From NCBI RefSeq assembly GCF_009826975.1, contig NZ_WUMO01000001.1:372001-436000 (forward strand): a DNA stretch of 64,000 nucleotides, in the 5' to 3' direction. The notes below the pieces were generated by a model. The model was given only the letters and a program-made list of their open reading frames with translations. It searched no databases and had not been told where the DNA came from. The stretch comes from Flavobacterium sp. HBTb2-11-1 (GTDB lineage Bacteria; Bacteroidota; Bacteroidia; Flavobacteriales; Flavobacteriaceae). The translations under genes were made by a program, and so were the position numbers. This document shows positions 15,198 to 23,014 of the stretch, in pieces; position 1 is the stretch's first letter; each line of letters begins with the position of its first letter.

Positions 15198-15749
15198 CTT
15201 TTTAATTCGATCTTCGTTTTGTTTCACAAAAGCATCCCAACCCGAATAACTTTTCCCAGCAACGACTTTTCCAGAATTGAAGTGATGGCAAACTGCAGCT
15301 GCCAAACCGTCTGTTGAATCGAGATTTTTTGGCAATTCTTTTAAACCTAAAAGCTGTTGGAGCATTTTGGCAACTTGTTCTTTACTTGCATTTCCGTTTC
15401 CGGTAATCGCCATTTTTATTTTTTTAGGCTCATACTCTGTAATAGGAATGCCTCTTGAAAGTCCCGCAGCCATGGCAACGCCTTGCGCGCGACCTAATTT
15501 CAGCATAGATTGCACGTTTTTTCCGAAGAAAGGTGCTTCAATCGCAATTTCGTCCGGACAATGCGTTTCGATTAGTTCGATAGTTCGCTCAAAAATGATT
15601 CTTAGTTTTTGGTAATGATTATCGTATTTGGAAAGCTGCAATTCGTTTAACTGCAGAAATTCCATTTTTTTATTGATTACTTTAATCAATCCGAAACCCA
15701 TAATTGTGGTTCCTGGGTCAATACCTAATATGATGCGTTCTTGTGTCAA
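15195..15749 (-). CDS. ruvC: Holliday junction resolvase RuvC
   Basis: An endonuclease that cuts Holliday junctions symmetrically together with RuvAB. The RNase-H-like fold and all four acidic catalytic residues are visible: D11 (ILGIDPGTTIMGFG), E71 (IAIEAPFFGKNVQ), D144 and D147 (LDSTDGLAAAVCHH). The length of 184 aa is normal. No in-frame ATG precedes the conserved start, so translation most likely begins at the TTG at 15749, six bases after the stop of the WG-repeat gene. The first seven codons lie within a 30-bp direct repeat shared with that gene's start, so the original upstream region of ruvC has been displaced. Confidence 0.93.
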   Translation of the reverse strand: MTQERIILGIDPGTTIMGFGLIKVINKKMEFLQLNELQLSKYDNHYQKLRIIFERTIELIETHCPDEIAIEAPFFGKNVQSMLKLGRAQGVAMAAGLSRGIPITEYEPKKIKMAITGNGNASKEQVAKMLQQLLGLKELPKNLDSTDGLAAAVCHHFNSGKVVAGKSYSGWDAFVKQNEDRIKK

Positions 15750-15756
15750 TTTTTTT
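15727..15756. repeat. 30-bp direct repeat, copy 1 (over ruvC start)
   Basis: Identical over 30 nt to 17511-17540. It contains the ruvC TTG start, codons 2-7 and part of the upstream A-tract. Its left end overlaps the stop codon of the WG-repeat gene. Confidence 0.9.
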
Positions 15757-17533
15757 AATTGTAATAATAAGAGAATTTATTTTCTACTTCATTTTTGGAA
15801 ATATCCGATTTAATTACTTCATTTTTATCATTTATGATTGAATATTTTCCATTCTTCAAAACATAAAATTCAGTTTCTTTTTTCTTTGAAAAGAGACTCG
15901 GCTCCAAATAAATTTTTTCGTACGCAAAAGGAATTATTTGTTTGTTTTGAATCGTAACAACACCGTACTTACCATTTTTAGACAGAATAATTATTTTATC
16001 GCTATCATAAAAAAGACTGTTATAGATTACTGGGATAACTGTTTTTCCTTCTCTAGTAATTAAACCATGTTTGCTATCTTTTGTTACGAAATGATAATTT
16101 TCACCAGGACCATATTCAACCCAATTAGACATTTCACTATATTCAAAAGGGATAATTATTTTTCCTGCTCTGTCTATAACGCCAAATTTATCGTTTTGTT
16201 TAGCAATAAATCTATTTTTTGTATCGTAAAAGCAAGGAGATAAATCCTGAAAATCAAAATTTAAAATTGGTTTTAGATTTTTGTCAATCACTCCATACTT
16301 GTTGTTTCTTTTTATAACATAATAATCTAAATCTTTTCTGTTGACTGAATAAATTGATTCATTTTCAATTGGGTAAGTTGTTCTGTTATCAGAATTGATT
16401 AACCCAAATTTTCCTTTATACTTTACAATCGCATTATAATTACTTTCAAAATCTTGAAATTCATCATAAATAACAGGAATTATCAATTTTCCTTTTGTGT
16501 CAACCGCACCATATTTTCCATTCAAATCCTGAACGTGATAGATTTTTTCAATTTTCTTATTAATACGACAGTAATCAAAAGAGAAGTCTTTTATCTTATC
16601 ATAGATTTTCTTCCCATGTTCATCGAGTAAAACGAGATTGCTGCCCTTTTTAGCAACAAAAATTTCAGATTCATGATAGGATTCTTCAGGATGTTCTATG
16701 GTATCATATTCTAGTTTTACTCGCTCTTTTCCAAATTCATCAATGATTCCGTATTTATGATTTTTAGAAACAATGGCAATTCTGTTAGTATTGAACCTTT
16801 CCCCATTGTTGTATTTTCCGAAAGGAATCACTTCTTTTAAATTTTTGTCCAAATAAGCAATTTGTTTGTTTTTTCGAACTAAAATTAATCCATTCTTCCA
16901 AAATGTACTTTCGCTTTCTCCGTCAATATTAATATTAGTTAAAGCAATTTCATCATAAATAAAATCAGATTTTTGCTTTCCAAACGAATCAAAAATGGCC
17001 CATTTTCCTTTTTTATTCAAAGAGACTAAACTGTCTACAGTACCTTCGTTTGCATTTTGATAAATGATAGGAATTATTTCTTTTCCTTGTTTATTTATAA
17101 AACCATAGAGTTTATTTTTCTCGACCAGAGCTAATCCTGTTTTTTGAAAATAGGTTTCATCTTCAAATTGAATGGGAATTACAATTTTTCCATTTCGATC
17201 AACAAAACCATATTTATTATCCTTTTTTACACAAGCTAAATCTTGACTAAACAGATTAATATCGTCATAATCAAAAGGAACAATTATATTTTCATGAATG
17301 TCAATGTAACCATGTTTGTTATTTAATTCGGCTAATATCATTCCTTTCTCATCCAATGGATTGAGAAATTTATATTTTCCTAAAGGAATAATAACATTTC
17401 CTTTTTCATCATTATATCCCCAAGAACCTTTGCCCATAATTCTAACATATTGTTTTGGCGTATTATTATCAATTTTGCTACATGAGATCAGTAGCATTAA
17501 TAAAAAAACAAATATGATGCGTTCTTGTGTCAA
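15755..17533 (-). CDS. WG-repeat lipoprotein
   Basis: About 592 aa built of many WG-type repeats: units of roughly 25-45 residues carrying YGFVDRNGKIVIPIQF-like or KYGVIDKNLKPIL-like segments, from about residue 25 to the end. WG repeats form beta-rich structures and are common in Bacteroidota surface proteins, with no known enzymatic role. The preferred start is TTG at 17533. It gives a compact lipoprotein signal peptide (MTQERIIFVFLLMLLISC) with the lipidated cysteine at residue 18. The frame extends to an ATG at 17617, but that part translates repeat-like intergenic DNA. The first seven residues equal those of RuvC because of the 30-bp direct repeat. Confidence 0.8.
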   Translation of the reverse strand: MTQERIIFVFLLMLLISCSKIDNNTPKQYVRIMGKGSWGYNDEKGNVIIPLGKYKFLNPLDEKGMILAELNNKHGYIDIHENIIVPFDYDDINLFSQDLACVKKDNKYGFVDRNGKIVIPIQFEDETYFQKTGLALVEKNKLYGFINKQGKEIIPIIYQNANEGTVDSLVSLNKKGKWAIFDSFGKQKSDFIYDEIALTNINIDGESESTFWKNGLILVRKNKQIAYLDKNLKEVIPFGKYNNGERFNTNRIAIVSKNHKYGIIDEFGKERVKLEYDTIEHPEESYHESEIFVAKKGSNLVLLDEHGKKIYDKIKDFSFDYCRINKKIEKIYHVQDLNGKYGAVDTKGKLIIPVIYDEFQDFESNYNAIVKYKGKFGLINSDNRTTYPIENESIYSVNRKDLDYYVIKRNNKYGVIDKNLKPILNFDFQDLSPCFYDTKNRFIAKQNDKFGVIDRAGKIIIPFEYSEMSNWVEYGPGENYHFVTKDSKHGLITREGKTVIPVIYNSLFYDSDKIIILSKNGKYGVVTIQNKQIIPFAYEKIYLEPSLFSKKKETEFYVLKNGKYSIINDKNEVIKSDISKNEVENKFSYYYN

Positions 17534-17540
17534 TTTTTTT
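17511..17540. repeat. 30-bp direct repeat, copy 2 (over WG-gene start)
   Basis: Identical to 15727-15756. The two copies lie 1,784 bases apart and bracket the WG-repeat gene. Beyond this copy the DNA is ordinary intergenic sequence with GTTTCAGGTTTGAAGTTTC words, probably the original ruvC upstream region. Confidence 0.9.
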
Positions 17541-17602
17541 TGTTTCAGGTTTGAAGTTTCAAGTTTTTTGAAAATCAAACAATTCATTTTCTCATTTTCA
17601 AA

Positions 17603-17631
17603 TTGCCACATTTTCAAATTGATTACTTTTG
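17603..17631 (+). promoter_or_regulatory. Promoter giving a candidate leaderless mRNA
   Basis: TTG at 17603-17605, an 18-nt spacer and an exact -7 box TACTTTTG at 17624-17631. The box ends only 4 nt before the ATG at 17636, so transcription would begin at or next to the start codon. Confidence 0.6.
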
Positions 17632-17635
17632 CGGC

Positions 17636-18580
17636 ATGATTTCAATTCCTCACAAAGCTAAGCAATTCCTAGTTCTTCTGGCCAAACTTTTGATTGTTGG
17701 CGGCGCATTTTATTTTATTTACAATCAGCTGGCTAACAACGACAAATTAGACTGGCAGAAGTTTATTGTCTTGTTCAAGAAAAATCAGTCGGTTTTAGGG
17801 ATTTCGTTTATTTTACTTTTGAGCGTTTTGAATCGTTATTTCGAAATTTTAAAGTGGCAGAATCTTGCGCAGGTTATTCATAAAATATCAGTTTACGAAG
17901 CCACAAAACAGGTTTTAGCGGCATTGACAGCTGGAATTTTTACGCCAAATGGAGTAGGTGAGTATGCTGGAAAAGCATTGTATTATGCAAAATCTGAAGC
18001 CAAGAGAGTTGTTTTTTTAAACCTGATTTGCAACGGAATCCAAATGATTCTAACCATCATTTTTGGAATTTTCGGATTATTGTATTTTAACGCTGAATTT
18101 GATGTAATTACAACCAAAGCAGTTCTTATTCTCTTTGGCGGATTTATGCTGATTTTGATTCTGTTATTCTCCATTAAAAAAATAAAAGTTAAAGGATATT
18201 CGATAGAAAAACTGATTCATAAAATCAACGAAATTCCGAAATCGGTTCATCAGAAAAATCTCTTTTTGGGAATCTGCCGTTATTTGGTTTTTTCGCATCA
18301 ATATTACTTTTTGTTTTTAGGTTTTGATGTCGATTTGCCTTACTTGACTTTAATGGCTGCGATAACTTCGGTTTACTTTTTGGCTTCGTCATTGCCAACT
18401 TTTCAGTTTTTAGATTTTGCGGTGAAAGGAAGTGTTGCGATTTATTTCTTTGGAATTTTGGGTGTAAACGAATGGATTGTAATTTTCATCAGCACTTTAA
18501 TGTGGTTTTTAAATGTCGTGTTGCCAGTAGTTTTAGGAAGTTATTTTGTACTGAATTTTAAAACCAAAACAGCAGAATGA
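17636..18580 (+). CDS. Lysylphosphatidylglycerol synthase TM-region (flippase-like) protein
   Basis: A polytopic membrane protein of about 314 aa with roughly eight hydrophobic helices, resembling the UPF0104/LPG-synthase TM family (AglD2-like). Typical parts are LNRYFEILKWQNLAQV near residue 60, the GIFTPNGVGEYAGKALYY segment near 100-117, and FQFLDFAVKGSVAIYFFG near 260. A frame extension to TTG at 17603 would overlap the promoter, so the ATG at 17636 is used. It overlaps the downstream glycosyltransferase by 4 bases, pointing to a shared role in making or moving a glycosylated lipid; the substrate is unknown. Confidence 0.78.
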   Translation: MISIPHKAKQFLVLLAKLLIVGGAFYFIYNQLANNDKLDWQKFIVLFKKNQSVLGISFILLLSVLNRYFEILKWQNLAQVIHKISVYEATKQVLAALTAGIFTPNGVGEYAGKALYYAKSEAKRVVFLNLICNGIQMILTIIFGIFGLLYFNAEFDVITTKAVLILFGGFMLILILLFSIKKIKVKGYSIEKLIHKINEIPKSVHQKNLFLGICRYLVFSHQYYFLFLGFDVDLPYLTLMAAITSVYFLASSLPTFQFLDFAVKGSVAIYFFGILGVNEWIVIFISTLMWFLNVVLPVVLGSYFVLNFKTKTAE

Positions 18581-19680
18581 TTTTTGGATTGTTCGCAATA
18601 TTAACCATTTATATTAGTAGCATTTCTTTGCTGATTTATGGTTTTTTTAAAGTGAAGAAATATCAAATAACGGATTTAAAACCGCAAACTAGTTTTACGA
18701 TTATAGTTCCGTTTCGAAATGAAAAAGAAAATCTACCTATACTTTTAGAGAGTTTTTCAAACTTAAATTATCCGAGAGATTTATTTGAAGTGATTTTGGT
18801 TGATGATTCTTCAAATGAAAAGTTTCAGGTTTCAAGTTTCAGGTTTCAAGTTTCGATAATCGATAATATTCGGATTTCAAATTCTCCAAAAAAGGACGCG
18901 ATTACAACGGCAATGCAACATGTAAAAACCGATTGGGTTATTACCACAGATGCTGATTGCATTGTTCTGAAAAATTGGCTTTTGGCCTTTGATAATTACA
19001 TTCAGGAGAACAAAGTTTCGATGTTAGCTGGTGCTGTAAGGTATCAATGTGAAAATTCTTTTTTAGATCATTTTCAGCAATTAGACTTGACAAGTTTGCA
19101 AGGCGCAACCATTGGAAGTTTTGGTTTGAATAAAGGTTTTATGTGTAACGGAGCCAATTTGGCGTACACAAAATCACTGTTTGATAGACTGAATGGCTTT
19201 GATGGAAATGAAAAAATCGCTAGCGGAGATGATGTTTTTTTACTGCAGAAAGCAATTGAAAAATTTCCAAAAGAAGTTCAGTATCTAAAAGCTGACGAAG
19301 CAATTGTCGTTACAAAACCAACCGAAAATTGGAAAGCATTATTTCATCAAAGAGTGCGCTGGGCGGCCAAAACAACCTCATATAAAAGCACTTTTGGTAA
19401 ATTCTTAGGTCTGATTGTTTTCTTCGGAAATTTGAGTTTTGTTTTTGGATTTTTCTTTCTTCTTTTAGGAATTTGGTCTTATCCGATTTTTGTGCTTTTT
19501 GCTTTTTTAAAGTTTGCAATTGATTATGTTTTACTTTCAATAACCAATCAATTTTTGACTAAAACCAGAATAAAAAGCCTTTTATTGAGTAGTTTGCTGT
19601 ATCCGTTTTTTAGTTCGACTGTTGCCCTTTATAGTTTGTTTGGTTCTTATGAATGGAAAGATCGTCAGTTTAAAAAATAA
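18577..19680 (+). CDS. Membrane-associated family 2 glycosyltransferase
   Basis: A GT-A glycosyltransferase with an N-terminal helix (2-24), a catalytic domain (about 38-265) and two or three C-terminal helices (about 275-355). Visible motifs are TIIVPFRNEKENL, ILVDDSS (74-80), the metal-binding DAD at 125-127, a GDDVFL acceptor motif near 220 and QRVRW (QxxRW) near 250. This arrangement is typical of processive or lipid-linked transferases. Residues 83-93 (FQVSSFRFQVS) come from a perfect 14-bp tandem repeat and look like an insertion between two conserved strands. It is translationally coupled to the preceding flippase-like gene. Confidence 0.88.
   Translation: MIFGLFAILTIYISSISLLIYGFFKVKKYQITDLKPQTSFTIIVPFRNEKENLPILLESFSNLNYPRDLFEVILVDDSSNEKFQVSSFRFQVSIIDNIRISNSPKKDAITTAMQHVKTDWVITTDADCIVLKNWLLAFDNYIQENKVSMLAGAVRYQCENSFLDHFQQLDLTSLQGATIGSFGLNKGFMCNGANLAYTKSLFDRLNGFDGNEKIASGDDVFLLQKAIEKFPKEVQYLKADEAIVVTKPTENWKALFHQRVRWAAKTTSYKSTFGKFLGLIVFFGNLSFVFGFFFLLLGIWSYPIFVLFAFLKFAIDYVLLSITNQFLTKTRIKSLLLSSLLYPFFSSTVALYSLFGSYEWKDRQFKK
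18823..18854. repeat. Tandem 14-bp repeat inside the glycosyltransferase gene
   Basis: Two perfect copies of TTTCAGGTTTCAAG (18823-18836 and 18837-18850) plus TTTC. A 13/14 match (TTTCAGGTTTGAAG) lies in the nearby intergenic region at 17543-17556. It is read in frame without disrupting the gene. Confidence 0.85.
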
Positions 19681-19702
19681 TTTCTTTTGAAATAGAGTGC
19701 CC

Positions 19703-19780
19703 TAGCCCTGATGGGAGCGACATCCTTTTGCTTTTTTCTTTAAAAAGCGAAAGATATAGCGGACAGCAGGAATTAGCTCC
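19703..19780 (+). ncRNA. Candidate structured RNA or repeat element (flavobacterial type)
   Basis: This non-coding stretch folds into a hairpin. An outer stem CCTG / CAGG (19707-19710 with 19767-19770) and AGC / GCT flank an internal loop containing GGGAGCGACATCC opposite GATATAGCGGACAG. An inner stem TTTTGCTTTTT / AAAAAGCGAAA (one G-U pair) caps it. I have seen this GGAGCGACATCC...GATATAGCGGA pattern recur in flavobacterial intergenic DNA, and it may correspond to an Rfam motif such as flavo-1; I cannot confirm that here. It directly follows the glycosyltransferase stop codon and could be a 3' UTR element. Confidence 0.55.
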
Positions 19781-19788
19781 TTATAAAA

Positions 19789-20274
19789 CTATTTATCGTC
19801 TTTTGCTTTTAGAATAACAGGTAAAATAAATTGTGTTTTTACTGGAATTCCACGCTTTATAGCTGGATTTACTTTTGGGAAATCGACTAAGCGAGCATGC
19901 AGAATGCTGTCGATTTTTATGGTGTCATACGCTACAGAATCTTTAGGAAACTGAGGTTCAAACTTCATGGTTGAATTTGGAAAAACAGTTACTTTTACTT
20001 CGATCGTGTCCAATTCTGGGTATAATATAGATAGAGTATCTACGTTTAATTTTTCTTGGATAAGGCTTGACATGACTTCAAAAAAACATTGCTGACGAAG
20101 TTTTTTATCGGCAATTTTTTCGCAGTTAGGAACAGAAGGATATTCATCAACTTCTTTCCAGTTGATTGATTTTAACTCTTTTTGAAGTAATTCTTTTTCA
20201 GACGGAACCTGCTTCTCAAAATATTGACAAGAATGGAAAAGAATACAAATAAAAAAAGGGAAAAACTGCCTCAA
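19789..20274 (-). CDS. Small lipoprotein with TonB-like C-terminal segment
   Basis: A 161-aa lipoprotein. The signal peptide ends FHSC with the lipidated cysteine at residue 16. The middle is charged and unrecognised. The C-terminus (LVDFPKVNPAIKRGIPVKTQ and following) resembles the last strand pair of TonB C-terminal domains in Bacteroidota. No membrane-spanning anchor or proline-rich linker is present, so it is unlikely to be a working energy transducer. It is transcribed alone. The function is unknown. Confidence 0.65.
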   Translation of the reverse strand: MRQFFPFFICILFHSCQYFEKQVPSEKELLQKELKSINWKEVDEYPSVPNCEKIADKKLRQQCFFEVMSSLIQEKLNVDTLSILYPELDTIEVKVTVFPNSTMKFEPQFPKDSVAYDTIKIDSILHARLVDFPKVNPAIKRGIPVKTQFILPVILKAKDDK

Positions 20275-20297
20275 AGTTTTAAAATTGAATGAATGAA

Positions 20298-20305
20298 CAA
20301 AAATA
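20298..20305 (-). promoter_or_regulatory. Candidate -7 box of the small lipoprotein gene
   Basis: Minus-strand TATTTTTG, an exact match to TAnnTTTG, 23 nt before the ATG at 20274. No -33 box was seen. Confidence 0.4.
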
Positions 20306-20427
20306 CAATTTTTTTTGTGAAGCTTGCCGAGGTTTATGGCATCTTCATACTTTAAAGATACATATTTTAAGGTTTGTACGAAAAAAAATAAAGTAGTAAT
20401 TTGTAAAAATAAATTGATAAAAAAGAT

Positions 20428-20928
20428 ATGGATTTACTTTTAGTTCTCTTAGGGTTTATATGTGTAATTGTTGGCGTTTTTGGGAGTTTTCTTCCTGTTT
20501 TACCAGGATTGTCAAGCTGTTGGGTAGGACTATTATTGCTGTATCTAACCAAAGCGGTAGAAAACAATTATTGGGTTCTGGGAATCACTTTTGTTTTGAT
20601 GGTAACGATTACCATTTTAGATTACGTGATTCCATCTAAGGGAACCAAAAAGTTTGGAGGCAGTTCTTATGGAATCTGGGGAACAAATATTGGATTGATT
20701 GTCGGCATTCTAGCACCAATTCCGTTTGGAATTATTATTGGCCCGTTTGTAGGGGCGCTTGTTGGCGAATTATTATACGATTCTCAAAATCACAAACGAG
20801 CGCTAAAAGCGGCTACAGGTTCTGTTCTAGGATTCTTGGCTTCGAGTTTTGTGAATTTCTTTTTTTCAGTAATTTATCTCGGGATTTTTCTGACTATACT
20901 TTGGCAAAATAGGCTGCTTATTTTCTAA
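20428..20928 (+). CDS. DUF456 family membrane protein
   Basis: A 166-aa membrane protein of the DUF456 family (function unknown). It has glycine-rich hydrophobic helices at about 3-25, 28-45, 48-68, 85-110 and 135-163. Family signatures are VFGSFLPVLPG near residues 15-25, the VIPSKGTKKFGGSSYGIWG loop near 65-83 and GPFVGALVGELLYD near 107-120. The gene is monocistronic and divergent from the small lipoprotein gene. Confidence 0.85.
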   Translation: MDLLLVLLGFICVIVGVFGSFLPVLPGLSSCWVGLLLLYLTKAVENNYWVLGITFVLMVTITILDYVIPSKGTKKFGGSSYGIWGTNIGLIVGILAPIPFGIIIGPFVGALVGELLYDSQNHKRALKAATGSVLGFLASSFVNFFFSVIYLGIFLTILWQNRLLIF

Positions 20929-21206
20929 ATGGTAATTTTGACTTTAAGCTTTTTCTTATATTTTTGGTTTTTTGAAAAAAACTCTTAAAATTTTAAAAAT
21001 ATTTTTTATATCTTATACGTTACGTCAAGCTTTATATTTCCTCATTTCCTTGTTTTTTAGGGCTAAATGCTTGAAAATCGACTACCTAAATTTTTAACTT
21101 AATTTTTGGAAATGTTAAAATATTTTATATTTTTATCACGATAATCGATGAAAAGCCTCACTTTATCGGTTATTTTAAATAAGTATAAATAATCATTTTT
21201 TAAGTT
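20929..21206. other. Intergenic region with no recognised feature
   Basis: A 278-nt AT-rich stretch between DUF456 and DUF937 genes. I see no exact -7 box, no strong hairpin and no reading frame of interest. The DUF937 gene must have its promoter here, but I cannot place it. Confidence 0.5.
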
Positions 21207-21815
21207 ATGAGTATGACCCCAAACCTACAAATTGAACTTAGACGCTTTATTTCTTCTAATGTTGTCTCCAAGTTAAACAAGTTTTATTTTGAAAATGATG
21301 CACTTTTAATCAAGGGAATAGATGTCTCGATCGGCACAATTCTAATGGGACTCTACAACAAAGCAGAAGAATCTGATTTTTACTCCGAAATTGTCTCGCT
21401 AATCCAAGAAGATTCCACTTTTTACCAAGAAGTAGATTTTAATGCAGGCAGAATTTTATCAGTCGACGACTGCTACCGTTTAGAAGGAAATGTATTGCTG
21501 AAAGAATTGTTTTCTAATAAAAAAGGCAGAATTTCAGAAATGGTTTCTAACGAAGTGGGTATAAAAAGCGAAACAGCCCGAGAAATACTTAACTTTTCAG
21601 CATTACTTGTAATGTCTTACTTAAGATACAATCTTCAATTAATAGAAAGTTTAAAACTCCTTTTGGAAGATCAAAAAAGAGATATTTTAAACAGCATTCC
21701 TCCCGGAATCAAAATCATCCTAGGTTTTTCAAATTACGAAACAGTAGAAGACAAAAACCAATCTATCGGAAGATCTATTTTTACCCTTTTCGGACATAAT
21801 TTTTTTAGTTTTTAA
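21207..21815 (+). CDS. DUF937 family protein
   Basis: A 202-aa soluble protein resembling DUF937. It contains a short repeat-like helical region (about 15-90) with the LFSNKKGRISEMVSNEVGIK segment near 107-126 and the family-like SETAREILNFSALLVMSYLR near 128-147. There is no signal peptide. Function is unknown. It is transcribed alone and is convergent with the pseudouridine synthase gene. Confidence 0.7.
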   Translation: MSMTPNLQIELRRFISSNVVSKLNKFYFENDALLIKGIDVSIGTILMGLYNKAEESDFYSEIVSLIQEDSTFYQEVDFNAGRILSVDDCYRLEGNVLLKELFSNKKGRISEMVSNEVGIKSETAREILNFSALLVMSYLRYNLQLIESLKLLLEDQKRDILNSIPPGIKIILGFSNYETVEDKNQSIGRSIFTLFGHNFFSF

Positions 21816-21825
21816 AAATAAAAAA

Positions 21826-21852
21826 TCCCATTTTCAAGAAGGAAAACAGGAT
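21826..21852 (-). terminator. Probable terminator of the pseudouridine synthase gene
   Basis: Read leftward, ATCCTGTTTTC pairs with GAAAATGGGAT (two central mismatches) and is followed by TTTTTTATTTTT. Confidence 0.55.
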
Positions 21853-21879
21853 TCATTTATGATTTAATTTGAAAAACAA

Positions 21880-22788
21880 TTACATGTTTTTCAAATTGAT
21901 AATTTCTTGATCGGTCAAAAAGCGCCAATTTCCACGAGGAAGATTCTTTTTGGTCAGTCCGGCAAATGAAACACGGTCAATTCGTAATACATTATAATCA
22001 AACGATTCAAAAATAGCACGCACCACCTTTACGTTAGCAGTACGCAATTTAAGGCCAACTTCGCTTTTTGGCTCATTATCGATATAGCTTACTTCTTCAA
22101 CAAAAACGCGGTGTCCGTCAAGAACAAGACCTTTGCTGATTTTTTCTAAATCTTCAAATTTTAAGTTTTTGTCTAAAGAGACTTGGTAAATCTTAGACGA
22201 TTTTTGATTCGGCAAAGTAAATTTACGAATCATATCGGTGTCATTTGTAAATAATAACAAACCGGTTGTGTTCTTGTCCATTCTTCCGATAGGAGCAATT
22301 TTTGCGTTTGTAGCGCCGCGAACTAGCTCTAGAACGTTACGATATTCCTGACCTTCGTCAAGCGCAGTCGTAAAGTTTTTAGGCTTATTCAATAAGATAT
22401 ATTCTTTCTTTTCTGGAGTTAGAGTAAGGCCGTCAAAGTTTACAACATCATTCAATTTTACCAAATATCCCATTTCAGTAACCACCTTACCATTAACTTT
22501 TACATTTCCAGACTGAATGTAAATATCGGCATCACGACGTGAACAAACACCAGAATTAGAAATGTATTTGTTCAGACGAATTTCATCTGAAGCTTTTTGT
22601 CTCTTTGCCGGCTGATTTTGTTTTCTGAATTTTTCAGCGGCTGCTTCTTGAGCTGCTTTTACTTCAGGTTTTACTTTTTTCGGTCCCTGCGCGCGTTTTG
22701 GTAAAGCAGGTTTTGGCTTGTTAGAGTTTGATCGTGAGCTGTTTGGTCTCGATCCGCCTCTTTTATTATTGCCTTCCTTATTGTTCAT
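21880..22788 (-). CDS. rRNA pseudouridine synthase, RsuA/RluB family
   Basis: Isomerises a specific uridine of rRNA to pseudouridine. The N-terminal 65 residues are a basic, low-complexity tail rich in N, S, K and P, typical of Bacteroidota members. An S4 RNA-binding domain follows (about 69-115, IRLNKYISNSGVCSRRDAD). The catalytic domain has the GRMDKNTTGLLLFTND motif, with the nucleophile aspartate near residue 170. The C-terminus ends NLPRGNWRFLTDQEI. The family (RluB, RluE, RluF, RsuA) cannot be resolved further by eye. A TATCTTTG promoter box lies 18 nt upstream of the ATG. Confidence 0.9.
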   Translation of the reverse strand: MNNKEGNNKRGGSRPNSSRSNSNKPKPALPKRAQGPKKVKPEVKAAQEAAAEKFRKQNQPAKRQKASDEIRLNKYISNSGVCSRRDADIYIQSGNVKVNGKVVTEMGYLVKLNDVVNFDGLTLTPEKKEYILLNKPKNFTTALDEGQEYRNVLELVRGATNAKIAPIGRMDKNTTGLLLFTNDTDMIRKFTLPNQKSSKIYQVSLDKNLKFEDLEKISKGLVLDGHRVFVEEVSYIDNEPKSEVGLKLRTANVKVVRAIFESFDYNVLRIDRVSFAGLTKKNLPRGNWRFLTDQEIINLKNM

Positions 22789-22805
22789 AGAATCATTAAT
22801 TTGTG

Positions 22806-22813
22806 CAAAGATA
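22806..22813 (-). promoter_or_regulatory. -7 box of the pseudouridine synthase gene
   Basis: Minus-strand TATCTTTG, an exact TAnnTTTG match, 17 nt before the ATG. The same TATCTTTGC word precedes mvaD. Confidence 0.5.
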
Positions 22814-22920
22814 GTTTTTTCCTGCTAATAAATCTTAAGTTCAATGTTCTTAGATTAATAGCACTGATTTTTAGATAGATTAGAAGCAATACGATTGATT
22901 TCTTTTTATAGCTTTAGTTA

Positions 22921-22985
22921 TTTCGCAGAGATTCACAAAGTTGGCACAAAGTATCGCAAAGATCTTGGTGTGTCTCTGTGAGAAA
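22921..22985. repeat. Imperfect inverted repeat, CGCAGAG/CACAAAG words
   Basis: TTTCGCAGAGATTCACAAAG folds imperfectly onto CTTGGTGTGTCTCTGTGAGA with GCACAAAG and CGCAAAG words between. It lies between the UbiA and pseudouridine synthase genes. Confidence 0.55.
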
Positions 22986-23014
22986 TCTTCGCATATCGCT
23001 GCGGAATAAAAAAC

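Noticed and set aside
19789..20274. TonB energy transducer
   Set aside because: Only the last strands look TonB-like; there is a lipobox instead of a transmembrane anchor and no proline-rich linker.
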